Shown one piece after another: positions 24,057 to 36,500 of a DNA stretch of 64,000 bases. The stretch comes from Owenia fusiformis. Lineage: Eukaryota; Annelida; Polychaeta; Sabellida; Oweniidae. Position 1 is the first letter of the stretch; each line of letters begins with the position of its first letter. The DNA lies in contig CAIIXF020000001.1 of NCBI GenBank assembly GCA_903813345.2, forward strand, positions 59,010,270-59,074,269, in the 5' to 3' direction. The notes beneath the pieces are model-generated. The model had not been told where the DNA came from. It worked only from the letters and a program-made list of their open reading frames with translations, and searched no databases. Position numbers and translations under genes: made by a program.

Positions 24057-26080
24057 ATGTGAATTCTTTTCTACGACTTTCTTGATAAAACAGAAAGGTT
24101 TTGTACATGTATATTGTTAGTAAATTCAAGGTCAACTCGTAAGCTGCTATTAAGACATAATTAAAGTTATTCCTACAAAAGATATTTATGTTTTTCTAGC
24201 TGCTAAATGGTATTTACCATGTTTAAAAACTGACTCATTCGTAATCTAATAAAAGTGAAAATATCACGGGCATCAAAAGTCGGTTTGAATAAATGCAGCC
24301 TGTTTTGCTTAGAAAATATTATCGTGTTTGAATAATCCATAATGATTATCACCCAAAGGGATAGTATTGTTTGTCTGGAGTAATGGATTTCCCGATTAAT
24401 CTCATTAGGATGAAGAACAGAATGAAACGAGTGCCAGACTCTACTTCAGTTTCCGTTGAAAGCAGTTGTTTTTGTATGCAAGTCCTTAAACAAGCCATTT
24501 TACAAATCAATTTGTGGATATCCTTTAGGAACTGCGTTGCCATCGAGTTGGCGCATGTCATGCATGTGTGGTTTTATATATAAACGCTAAATAAATACTT
24601 ATTTCCCATTTACCGTGATAATATACCTTCCTGTCATTTGAATTATCAATAACCATTCAAGTATATATTTAGGAAAAGTAGAAATTATGGAGACAATCAC
24701 AACTAACCAAATCCAATTATCATTTATTAAAACTTCGTTGTTAAAAATCAAACTCCAGGTTTAGATTTAATTAATTCACAATTATTCATTATGAGTTGAA
24801 GCCAATTTTAAAGTGTGCAAGTGCTAGACGATGACGTTTAGTGAAGAATGTGGTTATTATTATGTTTTTGAAGAACTGAAGGAAAGAAGAAATGAAGTGA
24901 ACCTCGACTTTCTGTTAATAGATTCATCTCTACGATAGCCCCTCATCTTGAGCCGACATGACGTTTTCTTTCTTAAAGATGGTTAATATTTTCCTCTGGG
25001 TCGTAGTGATGCAATAAAACCGATATTTGATCGCAATTTGATGTTCAATACGTAGGCAATTTGCTTGTAATAAATCATTACTAAAGTGGTTTATTAATTA
25101 TTCAAAGTGATTAAATAATCCTCTCATTTAAAATGCGACATGATTACCTGAGAACGTTACTGTTGAAATTTCTCAGGAATTTCATCTCGGAAGCGGTAAT
25201 CTGATACAAGGATATGGTCGACATAACTTTTTTCCAGGACCCATTTGAGGACTTTAATTATTGCAATTTTCTCTCCATGGCACGAACTAATATTAAATCA
25301 AAAATACATTAAATAGGCACCATATTATGCCGTATTTATGTTTTTGATTTCATTTACTACGACGTAGGCCTTTACGCGAATTTTCTATGGTAAATTATGA
25401 GCATGCACAGAGTGCGTCATTACAAAAAAGACAGAAGTACTCTAAAACATTCTATCAAACCAAAGTAACTGAAAATACATTTTAAATAGACCAAGACCAA
25501 GTTCAACGTATCAATGATAAATGGTGGGAGGGGTGGATCATTGTTGGGATGTTGGTGATTGTTTTCCTTTAATTGATATGAAGTTTCTCTGTTTTTAATA
25601 CCATTTTTAATTTACCTTATTTTAAGAGACATTTAAATGAAATCTTCAAAACATTTCAAAATATAATTAGCAAACTGGTTTGAATCAATTATTGAGCATC
25701 TAATCTTTGGATGCTTAATTCCAAATCGTCCAAAGTTAGAATGCGACCATTTGCTAGAATGATTCCACGACATCCTAGGCATTTGGATTGTGTTTTTATC
25801 TAAAGGATGTACTGTTACTTCTAAGTTCGATATGACCTTAAACGAAACGTGATAATGCATTAAAGTATTATGAAAAATATCATAAATATTGTAAATAGTT
25901 TATTTTGGGTAAGACTTGATCTTTGGCACGAGGACACAAGTCTTGGCACGTGGTCAGTGGAGGTGTATGACGATCCTCACAGGGGATACATTTCCAAAAC
26001 CAAATATCCATCGTCAAAATTGTTTACTTGACTGAAATCAAAGTTTGCGAAGCGGGTGTAAGACTTACTCTTGTATACAT
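24057..26080. other. HEY upstream region, otherwise unassigned
   Basis: No exon recognised. One E-box (GGCACGTGGT at 25945-25954) resembles the preferred HES/HEY site. The rest is AT-rich single-copy-looking DNA. Confidence 0.4.
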
Positions 26081-26091
26081 ACGAACCATCG

Positions 26092-26099
26092 TTCCCACG
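26092..26099 (-). promoter_or_regulatory. RBPJ/Su(H) site (TTCCCACG)
   Basis: Exact inverse of CGTGGGAA, about 650 bp upstream of the inferred HEY start site. Confidence 0.5.
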
Positions 26100-26587
26100 A
26101 ATAGCGCGTGTTTAACAGGCGCCCATATCACCTGCCCGCCCCGAACCTGGATAACATCTATAACATTCTCGTTACCCGTATCATTAACATCATCATGGCT
26201 CTGAAAATGAAAACGGACATCAAAACAAAGTTTGAATCACTATAAAAAATTTTTAAATCGTATTTATACGTCGTTTAATCCATCGACGTCTAAAAATATA
26301 AAAAACGATTTTAAATGTAGCCAAATTCCTGTTTTTAATATTGGTGAAAATCAAGAAATCTCCTTTATAAGAAACCACTTTTCGTATGTATGATGAAGTG
26401 GAATTGTGTTATCACGAAGTTTAACGCCTTTGTTAATTATACACGTTCCGATGGCACCATCTGGTATGTTAATAAATAACCTCCAACCAATCAGTGCTTT
26501 GTGCTATATGCTTGTTGAATGGAAAGAGTTCTGCGAGAGCATCATGAACTGCCAATCATCGGTGTTGAGCCTCAACAAGGAGGAGTT

Positions 26588-26629
26588 TTCTCACAGTCGG
26601 AGTACTGAAATTGCCTCTCATCGTGGGAA
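26588..26629. promoter_or_regulatory. Inverted pair of RBPJ/Su(H) sites near the HEY promoter
   Basis: TTCTCACA (26588-26595, inverse of TGTGAGAA) and CGTGGGAA (26622-26629) lie in opposite orientation, 26 bp apart. They are about 130 bp upstream of the inferred TSS. The pair is not the canonical 15-17 bp head-to-head arrangement. Confidence 0.55.
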
Positions 26630-26719
26630 GAAACTCAAAGCTTTGGAAGCAACTGTAGCGCGTGTACGTGTGTTCGACCAGTGCCAGTCTAGTGCGTACC
26701 TTTGCCTGACAGTCGACAC

Positions 26720-26755
26720 TATTTAAGACACTCGTGTCTCAAGGAAGCTCATTCA
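26720..26755 (+). promoter_or_regulatory. HEY core promoter: TATA-like box and initiator
   Basis: TATTTAAG at 26720-26727 is followed about 30 bp later by CTCATTCACAG, which resembles an initiator. If used, the 5' leader before the ATG at 26773 is only about 20 nt. Confidence 0.45.
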
Positions 26756-26772
26756 CAGTTATGGTAGCAAGC

Positions 26773-29700
26773 ATGAAACGTTCTTACTCAGATACGGAGG
26801 ATGATGTCTTCAGCGAAGCTGATGGCTTGGGGTATGTACAATTAATTTAACTTTGCATTTTTACAAAGTTATATTTCAGGAGTTTGCACATCGGAAGACA
26901 TCGTGGTTCCCTGGAGTGGGGGACATGGAGATGGACGTTGGGGTAGCATTATGCAACACACTTGGCTGGAGATGCACCGTGGTCAGTGGCATGTGTCCGT
27001 GTCCGCATGGCACGTGTCACACACAAGTCACTTACCACTGTCAGACACGTGACGCACCAGTGGCTACATCAGCATGGACACTTGTACACATTTCCTGTAA
27101 TAGAGATAGCTTTTAGTATAAATAAGTTTAATCAGCCAAGGATGGCTCCAGTTCAAGAAACATCATTGTCTGGACCTTTAACATTGCTGACACAATCAGT
27201 TCACATAGAAAACAAAACACTTGTGGATATGTATACAACAAACCGGACTTACAAATCTGTGACAGTGCAACTGGTACTTAGTTAAACATGATAAGAAATA
27301 AATTGACGAGGCCTTTTCTCAGTGAAACATTAGTATGCATTGATTTAGTTTTAATATTTTTTCTTTATTTGTTTGCAGATCACCTTCTCAGAGTTGTCAG
27401 ATATCCGACAGAAAGAAAAGACGTGGGGTAAGTCCGCTTATTTTTACTGCTTTTACGACTTCAATATCCAATTTGTACTTGTCTTCTCTGAATTTACCAT
27501 ATAGTGCTATTATGTTATTCATTACATTTTTTCTGGGGAGTTTTATATAAATTAAACTTACAGTTGACTTGATATAATTGTATATGATTACATCTTATGG
27601 ATGTGGTAGTATATGAACAAAACACAAAGGGCACTATTGGAGAAGAACGAAGGAGTAAAAAATGCACTTTCAAAAGATACTTTAATTTAATTTAAATGTT
27701 CACACCCCTTAATCATCAATTAAATGAAATCATTAAATGAGTAGCCGCTTATCAATGTATATACATGGTATCACAAGATATAGGGTGTTATTGATAGTTC
27801 AGTATTGATAGTAGAGATATTTAGCTATTCCTGAAGGCATGTTTGCAATGCTGCAATACTAATTATAATGCAGCAACTGGGCTTTGCGATGCTTGTGGAG
27901 AACAGAAACAACTATTTACAAGATCGTGGGAATTTCGACATTTCGTTCCCATTGGGAGCACCAGAAAAATGTGCAGGGCTAGACATATGGTGTATGTTTA
28001 ATCCAACCGATAGAGCATCATATATTCACACACATCGTGTGGTATTTTGGGAAAGCTATAGTTTTTGTTTGTCTAGTGGTTTGTTGAAAAGGGGGTGTAA
28101 ATGGTTTAGGTCACGTGCGTTCTGTCAACCTGGATTTTAACAACATTTTAAATGCAATGTTTACTGAAGGTGATAAGGGGCACATTGGGCAACATTGAAA
28201 AACATTTTTTCGATATATGTAGTTAAATTAGTGAACATCATAATCATGTACTAATTTATTTTTTAGATCATCGAAAAGCGAAGACGTGACAGAATCAATA
28301 ACAGTCTAGCCGAACTCCGGAGGCTTGTTCCAACAGCTTTTGAGAAGCAGGTAAGACGAATTTGTAATTCTTCAATTACTTTTTCAACATACTTCAAAGT
28401 TCCCAGAGTGATGAACATGGGAAAATTAGTAGGAGAATGTTGCCATCAATTAAACCAGTGACCTCATTACATTCCAGCTGTTATTAACTTGTTATATACT
28501 AGAGCGCCATCTTTCTGTTCTCTTACAAAACAGCTGGGTGTCACGGTGAACGGTCAACAGTCTCATGTGAGGAGACCCTGGCATGTAATCTGGCCTGGGT
28601 GTCTGTAACACACAGAAACTGATTTATATAGTCGCAAATAAGAAATTGAGCAATTAACAACTCAATCGTGATAAATGCGTCAAATTAGGCCGTAATGAAA
28701 AGTAAACTGTGGTCAAATAGTACTACAAATAATGTCAATAATACATAAGTTCAATATTTGTGATCTTTTGAATAGAACAATACTGAAATTTTGTTGGAAT
28801 AATCTCTGATTTGAAGAAGGGAAATATCTCCCACGTTTCTGGTGTTTGTCTTTATTGATCTTTCATTGATGTGAATTCTCTCTGATTGTCTTCATACGTT
28901 CTGTTGAAATTAGGAAAACAATTGTTGTCTCGAGTGTTAACTTTACTCATTACGGCTGGAGAGTAACTGGTGTTCAATTCTTCCATAATTTCTCCCACGA
29001 GACTAAACAATGACATATTTAACAAAAGACATATTTTGTTTCGGCAAACATAAACGTTTAAGAGAGTAATTCAAATATTATGCTGTTTACTTTGTATATG
29101 GCTTACACACTCGCATTTTTTCACTGTTCTTTATTTTATGTTACACCTGTGAGGATATCATTGTTCACACTGACCCATGGGCCATGATTGTCCCCGTAAC
29201 TACTGGCTTCCATTTGTTTTGCGTGCTTTTCTTCACGGAAATCATCGCAATCAATGTCATTATTGTTCTACCAAAATACATCCTTAGGATTTGCAGAATT
29301 GATCATAAAAGGACACATTTCTTGTCATTCCGATTATTTTTTGAAGAATACCCAGGTTTTATAATAATTGATATTCTTATCATCTGTTTCAGGGTTCAGC
29401 CAAACTTGAAAAGGCAGAGATTTTACAAATGACAGTTGACCACTTGAAGCATCTCCATAGTAAAGGTAAGCACTAACACAACAATGAATATGTAATTTCA
29501 TACTCAAAACATATGATTGTATTTTATTGATTAAGAAAATTATGTCAATAACTATATAGTAAGATTATCTAGGATGCATGGTAAAATTGAATCGGTTTTT
29601 ACAAGTGATTTTGTTTCTAAACGGTCTGATTCCAAAAGCAAATATTTGTGCACGCGTTCTGAGAAAGACTAAGGTTGAGAACAGCAAATAGAATTTTTTA

Positions 29701-31771
29701 AACCAATACATTTTTGTGGGAACTGCTCGCTTAGTATTGTCTCAGGATATCCTTAACTCTGTCGAGGAATTTCTCCTTTCACTAACTAATCTTCATTGAA
29801 TGTTAGAGTAGAATAGTCTTTTCTTTGTTATTCCAAAAGAATGAGGAAAATAAACCTTCCATCAATTATTCATTTTTGGTTACATTGGAAATGTTCCACA
29901 TTGTTTTTTTCTATGAATTAATGATCAAAAAATAAAATAAATCATGCATTAAATTTCTACTTCCAATTATAAAATTGACCTTAATGTGATGTCCTATTGG
30001 TTGGGGACAATAGGAAAATTCAATATGGATACTAGTTTCCCGTTGCCCCTAGTTACCGAAGGAACTACCTGCTATTGTTCTAGTGAATTAATGCTTCAAA
30101 TTAAAGCGTGACACGTGGCAAGTTAAACTAATAACATTAACAATTTTCTGCACCTGCAAGTGAATCACAGAGATTTCAATGCAGAATAGTTTACGTTCTC
30201 ATGAGCACTTATGATTCAAATAAAAAGATTCTTTTATTAATGACCTGTAGTGGTATCATATTTGTTAACAGGTGTAAAAGAAATATTTATAAACATAACT
30301 TTAAAATTGTCTGATTGAATTCACGTGGGAACAGGTGAAATTATGTTATGAAAACTAATTAAATTAGCATCATCTTCATTTGATCAAGTTTTATTTGCAT
30401 TTAAATGACTTTTGTTGAGTGGCATCTATCTGAGAGACAGTTAGCGTGGCAGATAGCTGTGGCATCTCGCGTCTTCAATTTGTAAATCCCTGGATTAATT
30501 AAAACTGATAGAAGATCAAATTAATAGGAGAACCCAGGATGAAATCATTAAAATGACTCAAAGATAATTAATGAAATTATTTGATAACACTGACACCGGT
30601 CATACTCATAGAAGTTGATAACTTTATAGTAACTTTATATGACACTGAGGATGATACGAGAGATATAAAAATAATTCAAACAATGAATCCTAAAAACCTC
30701 AAACCCAGATCAAACGTATTTTAACTTCATGAACGACCAACATAATAAAAGATCAGAATGCATCATCACTTTATGCCACTTGAATTACCACATAGCGAAG
30801 CTCTACCATCTTTGATGTACAGTTCATTTTCATTTTGTCCTTATTCACATGTTTTAACCGGAACAATTAAATCTCGAGAATCTTTTCAAGCATAGCATCT
30901 TTTAATAGTTTTAATGATAATATTTGTTTGTCGGGATGTGCCATGGAAATAGCTGAAAATCAATATTGGTTAAAGTAATACGTTTTACAAATGCAGCATC
31001 ACAGGTTTTTACCATCAAATCTATTCATTTTTATTTTATCTACTTCCAGCTTACAACTACCATGACCCGCACAGCTTGTCTATGGATTATCGAGTTATTG
31101 GATTCCGTGAGTGCGCAGCTGAAGTGGCCCGATACATGGTGACGGCAGAGGGGATGGACATCCAAGACCCATTGAGGTTACGGATGATGAGCCATCTGCA
31201 ATGTTACTCAGCGCAAAGAGAGGCGGCGTGCAAGCTGCAACAGTCAGCAGGATCAGCGTCATGGAATCTCCAGGCATCTGGATTGAACAGTCAATATAAT
31301 ACAAACACAGGCTCCATAGGGCCAATGTCTCTCCAGCATACACAATCAGACACTAATTTGGCTATGTCTATGTCCAGTCATATGCCCCATGTGGCAGCCC
31401 CACATTGTAGCTCAACACTTACAACAGTATCATGCCACGATCCCAGATCAACGCTATCACAAAACAACAACAATGAAATGACAAACCTGAATCTACGTTT
31501 ACCAACAACAGGTGGCTCTGTAACACCTCAAATGTCTGGTACAGTCAGCTCCACTAACATTTCACCCCACGTTCCCCTACTGCCCACTCTTCCACACGGT
31601 GCAGGTCAAGTGAACACTCAACTGCCAGGATATTCTATGCCAATGTTATCACCAAATGGCACCCACAGTAACTATAGCATGGCTAACTCCATGTCCAGCA
31701 TTAGCCAGCAACATGCAGCCAATACTGCCAAGCCTTATCGACCTTGGGGAGGACCTGAGGTTGCCTATTGA
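26773..31771 (+). CDS. HEY: HEY transcription factor (bHLH-Orange, YRPW), 5 exons
   Basis: Exons are 26773-26831, 27379-27427, 28267-28350, 29393-29465 and 31050-31771. All are GT-AG and in phase, giving 328 aa. The N-terminus [11 protein letters not shown] is like vertebrate HEY1. The bHLH spans about residues 31-88. Its basic part is [18 protein letters not shown], with Gly36 where HES proteins have Pro, which is diagnostic for HEY. The Orange domain follows ([19 protein letters not shown], from residue 100). A Ser/Thr/Gln-rich tail ends in [13 protein letters not shown], with YRPW at 318-321. HEY proteins are nuclear repressors acting downstream of Notch. An in-frame ATG 12 nt upstream (26761) is also possible; I chose 26773 because the family starts MKR and it has A at -3. 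RBPJ sites and E-boxes surround the gene, and HDDC2 follows on the same strand. Which vertebrate HEY paralogue it matches best is not decided. Confidence 0.97.
27011..27051. promoter_or_regulatory. Two CACGTG E-boxes in HEY intron 1
   Basis: GGCACGTGTC at 27009-27018 and ACACGTGA at 27045-27052. HES/HEY proteins bind GGCACGTGCC-like sites, so these are candidates for negative autoregulation. Confidence 0.4.
27925..27932 (+). promoter_or_regulatory. RBPJ/Su(H) site in HEY intron 2
   Basis: CGTGGGAA, exact consensus. A CACGTG lies nearby at 28112-28117 in the same intron. Confidence 0.4.
29715..29722 (+). promoter_or_regulatory. RBPJ/Su(H) site in HEY intron 4
   Basis: TGTGGGAA, exact consensus, in the 1.6 kb intron between exons 4 and 5. 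Confidence 0.4.
30322..30336 (+). promoter_or_regulatory. Overlapping E-box and RBPJ site in HEY intron 4
   Basis: CACGTG at 30322-30327 overlaps CGTGGGAA at 30324-30331, and CAGGTG follows at 30332. Another CACGTG is at 30112-30117. The overlap could let HEY and RBPJ compete for one site. Confidence 0.45.
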
Positions 31772-32310
31772 CAATGAAAGTGACTCAGTTAGCCTCTGAT
31801 TTAAAGGGCCCATCGGGTGTTGATCATCTGAATGCAATATCGCCTGCAATAAAAATACATTGTAGAATCGTGGACTACACCTACATTTTGCCATCAACCT
31901 ATGCAATCAATAGGATTATTTGAACTGTTTTTATTAAAACATACTGTAATTTAGTACCATTAGTATTTATGTTGTCTTTAGAAATTCTGTTCAAACGTTT
32001 TTATAATACATGAGAATAGATGACACTGCTTCACACTAATTAAAGTACGTCAAATACATGATTGTTCTCAAAGTCTATGCAAAATCAAATGCTCATTCAA
32101 CGTCATATGAAACTCACTTAGCAGTACAGCATCATTTACATGGCATCACTGCTAGGTAAAGATGTATTTTAAGATTATATATAAACGATCTCATTTGTGT
32201 TTTAGTTATGAGAATCAAGCCAAATTATCTCAACTGACTTTCAGTTTGAGTATTGATGTATACAGTTTTATTATTTAATTTTTTACACAATGAATAAATT
32301 TTCGTATAAA
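31772..32310 (+). other. HEY 3' UTR with polyadenylation signals
   Basis: AATAAA occurs at 31849-31854 and again at 32293-32298. The latter is followed by a T-rich stretch and is the likelier main end. Confidence 0.55.
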
Positions 32311-33225
32311 ATATATAAAATTTGTTGATTTGTTTATTCTATTTGATACACCAAGCATTACATACGTGCATTAATGAAAGAATACACTGACTGGTATAAC
32401 ACAGTAAGCTTATGTTTATTCTAGATGTATGACTGATTTTACCTTGGGGTTTTCCTATTTTGTCCTTTTCTCTTTCAACTAGCTATTGTACTGGCAGAAA
32501 AAAATCGGAAGAAGAACTAGATGAAAATTAGTTAAAAGACGCCGTTAACTAATGCGTCAAAAGTACCACTTGAAAGTATTTAATTAAAAAACGTTTAGCA
32601 TGCCTCATTAGAAAGATACATTTCGATTCTTTTTTATATCTCGATCTATGTTCTTTCATTTTACAAATTTGGCCCATAATTCTAAAGGTGGACCAAAAAT
32701 TTTGAATGCCAATAGTTTTTTCTAAGTTGATCAACACATGTGAAGAAAAGAAAAAGACGCATGTAGTGTAGTGAGATATACTGAGTGCTGGTTGTGCGTC
32801 AATCAAACCTAAAATGAATCGAAAGCGACATAACTGAGCCGGTACAATATTTTATGGAAAAATACAAATTCATATTACACACCATGGACCTCTATTCAGC
32901 ATATCAAAAGCACTGCTTTTTTATAAGTTATGAAAAGTCCCGTTAATTGTTGACGCGGCATGTCAGACATGATGACGGGCAGGTCGGACTCGGGAATTGC
33001 CTTACGCAACGTTTTACAGACTGACTCACTAGCCTCCAGCAAACATTTCTTTGGCTTTTACTCAATTTTTGCCTCACATATTGTATTTTGCCTTGTGTAT
33101 TGTAAGATCCGCGCAACGTCCGCCACTGAGCTGCAGTACTGCAACACAGTATTTTGTCTTACCCCATTTTGTCTTTAGGGCTCATATTAATTTCGCTATA
33201 GCGACTTATATTTCAAATACATTTA
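32311..33225. other. HEY-HDDC2 intergenic region
   Basis: About 900 bp with no exon recognised. Several short open frames show no family similarity. Confidence 0.5.
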
Positions 33226-33229
33226 GACT

Positions 33230-33560
33230 TTCTCGAGCTCGAACCAAGGAGGATTGGCTCCCAGAGTGCACCACCGATATTCTGTCCCATATATGGGTAT
33301 GTCGTAATACAAAATTCGAATTCAAACAGCCGCCATTTTGTTCACTTCAACATTTAAATCGTGAATTTTGGTCTTATTTCCAAACGAAAAATTCCAAAAC
33401 TCACAAGAAACGATCGAGATATTGGTTCGAATCTTTTGAACTGTTTATTTTGAATTTATAGTCGGTTTTAATTTCAGAAAATAACGACATTTCGACGTTT
33501 TCATTGTTGGAAAATATCGAGTTTCGATCCTGGGAGCCAATCCTCCTTGAGCTCGAACAA
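33230..33560. mobile_element. Inverted-repeat element directly upstream of HDDC2
   Basis: GAGCTCGAACCAAGGAGGAT with GGCTCCC at 33235-33262 is matched by the inverse GGGAGCC with ATCCTCCTTGAGCTC at 33532-33553. The interior (ATGTCGTAATACAAAATTC, GGTCTTATTTCC, AACGACATTTCGACG) recurs near the SDHA start at 54632-54871. It ends about 30 bp before the HDDC2 ATG, so the HDDC2 promoter probably lies within it or just beyond. It contains GCCGCCATTTTG, a YY1-like site common near start sites. Confidence 0.65.
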
Positions 33561-33589
33561 GAAAATCAAACCGGCTAAAAAGAGACACA

Positions 33590-36500
33590 ATGACTTCAAA
33601 TGTTACTAAACTGCTAGAATTTATGTCAAAGATAGGACAGCTTAAGGTATATATGCGATAACTTGGTATAAAAGTGTTGAACTGACATATGAGTTAACAA
33701 TTTTAAATATTTCTGTAATTTCCTTCATTATCGCCCACACGACAATCGATCAGTACTCAGTAGACTACCTACTACAGTTGGGGACATAAATAAATGACAG
33801 GTGGATTTGCTGAAGTGAGGATTTCCCATGTTAAAAATAAGAGAATTTACAAGAGGCCATAAATCAGTGGATGAGATTATACAAAATGTAAAATATACAA
33901 ATTTTAAGGGATATGTATCTAGACAATATTGGAAATTATGGGCTTTCAGACCACCATAATTAGGAAATGGTGATCGAAAATCGACCTGTCATTTATTTTT
34001 GTCCCCAACTGTACTGTCATCGCGCATGCTTCCAGTCTTTCTATAATGTGGCAACATTGTGTAACAATAAAAAACTTGTTACTTATTTTACAAGGTTCTA
34101 CAAACTCACGCCCGGTGATCATACAAAATGGATGGGGGGATTAGGCGATTTCTGCAAGAAAACTCAACAAATTTGGAAGATTTATTTTTTCAAGAGAAAA
34201 TTTACAACTGAATTGCCAAATGGCGCAGTGCATTTGCAAAATATGTTAGGTCATCTAGTATTTTTTTGAACTGATACCCTTCTAAGATATGAGATCTATC
34301 ATCGCCAACGTGCAAAAGTCAATGCTTTTTGCTATAAATCGGGCAACAATGGTCTACTCTTACCATATTCTATGGCCACTGAGTGTGGCCATACAATAAA
34401 AATAAGACACTCTTTGTTGTTTTGAATTTGTCTTTAAATTTCTGAGCCGTCTTATTTTTATTGTTGTAAACATAATAAACTCACCTTCATTCACACGCAG
34501 TCTTATTTCTTAAATTGGTCTACTTCGCAGGATATTTATTCACAAAAGAATTAAAACAAAACTGAAGGAAATTTTTACAACAAAAAGCGGCCATCTTGAC
34601 TAAATCGCTATAGCGGAAAAAGGCATGCTTTCAAAATGGAGAACGAGACGACGTCTATTTTAAATTCACGAAATATTAACAGAACGATTTTTGGAATATT
34701 ACATAAATTTATTGAACGACGGCTTAAGATTTTACAATAGTTCACGGTGTTCCAGATGGAATCACTTCTAGCCAAGAATTGGCTAGAGACTCGAGTAAGT
34801 CTACTCGACCTGTAATAAATAGGTATAAGGGACGTTATTATCACAATACTCTTACTCTTACTTGCTCACTTTTTAAAGTTAGTTTCCATGCGTTATACAA
34901 ATAATAATCAAAATAAATTAATATTGGATGGAGGGGGGATATATCTTTACGATGGAACAAATTCACAAGAACTCATGTATTTGAAAAAACTAAACTCAGT
35001 ACCCCAGTAAGAAATTGGATATTATAAGTGAGCAATGTCATTAGTATTGTGATAATAACGTCTCTTATACCTATTTATTACAGGTCGTGTAGACCAGTGT
35101 TGCCTGATTTATAGCAAAAACATTGACCAACAGAATTTCAAGATTGTTGGTGTCAGAATTTACATGTATATCTGAAAGAATTTCTTTCCTCATCATGGTG
35201 TCAGTCATCTTAGAAAACAAAGATTCCCTGCTTCCGTTGATTGTTTGACAAAAGGGCCAATAATTTTGTTTACACAAATCACTGTACATTGCATGAGAAG
35301 TTCTGCCTAATTCTGCTTAGTTATAATATATAGTTTAATAAAATACCTGAAAATAATGTGTGAATTGAATCCCTAGTCTTACTGTTTAGTGAACACCCTG
35401 TATATTCAAGAAAATCTGTTATCTAAGATGGCTTAGCATGTACCAACTACTGTATGTTAAAGATAATACAAATATATTATTTCATTACATTTTCCAGAGA
35501 GTTAAGCGAACAGGTTGGGTATTAAGGAGAGTGCAGGAACCAGAAAGTGTCTCAGATCACATGTATAGAATGGCCATTATGTCAATGCTGCTGACACCTG
35601 AAAAATATCCAAATATAGACAAAGAAAGGTAAGCATGTGTATATAGACACAAATAAGGAAATACCCTGATATCAATAAACTACATCAACGAGTTCCCTAC
35701 TACTGTATAGACAAAAATGGTAACTACCTTAACAAAGACATAAATCTTTGAGTACCCTCAGCTTTTGCCAAGGGGGAGGGGTAAGTTATTTTGAAAATTC
35801 AAGAGGGTACAGATATATGTAAACCCCAAAGAAACCCTCCTGGCTACAGGCCTTACCCTAATACCAAGAGACAAAGACACAAAAAAGAGAAAAACAATGA
35901 GAACTTTAAAATAACAAAGAATGGTGAATGATTACTATCCTATTATAATCATAAATCAAATCTGAGTACTACAGTTGTAAATGAAATAAGTTATGCATAC
36001 ACTTGATATAATTATAAAATGCAGTAAGGATGTGCATGTGTGTATTTTAGATGTATCAAGCTAGCACTGGTACATGACATGGCTGAATGTATAGTGGGAG
36101 ATATAGCACCAGCTGATGGCATTAGCAAAGAAGAAAAACATAAAAGAGAACAGGTAATTGCACAATTAGTGATATTGTTTATGCATATCTTCATTTCAAT
36201 TTGGATGCTTCTTGGTATTAAAATCAAGACCTAATTAGTTTTTTAGGGGGAGGAGTTGTAAGCTTTGGCCATTTTAACTGTTTTGCCAGCCATCTAGAAT
36301 TCTTGTCTGCACATTTCCAGGTAAACATTTTCAATGGGTTTATTACAAAATTTCAGCAATGCAATTCCTACAAAACGTGTACCTCATAAACCTTTCCCAT
36401 TGCTGACTAGGTTTTGCCCATACTGCTATATTTTTGAAACATTCATAAGATTGCACAATATTATCTGTATAAAAAGTAAATAGGTGGTCTTTTCAGAATG

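Noticed and set aside
33051-33461. 136-codon plus-strand frame upstream of HDDC2
   Set aside because: It runs through the inverted-repeat element and out of frame with HDDC2, with no recognisable domain.
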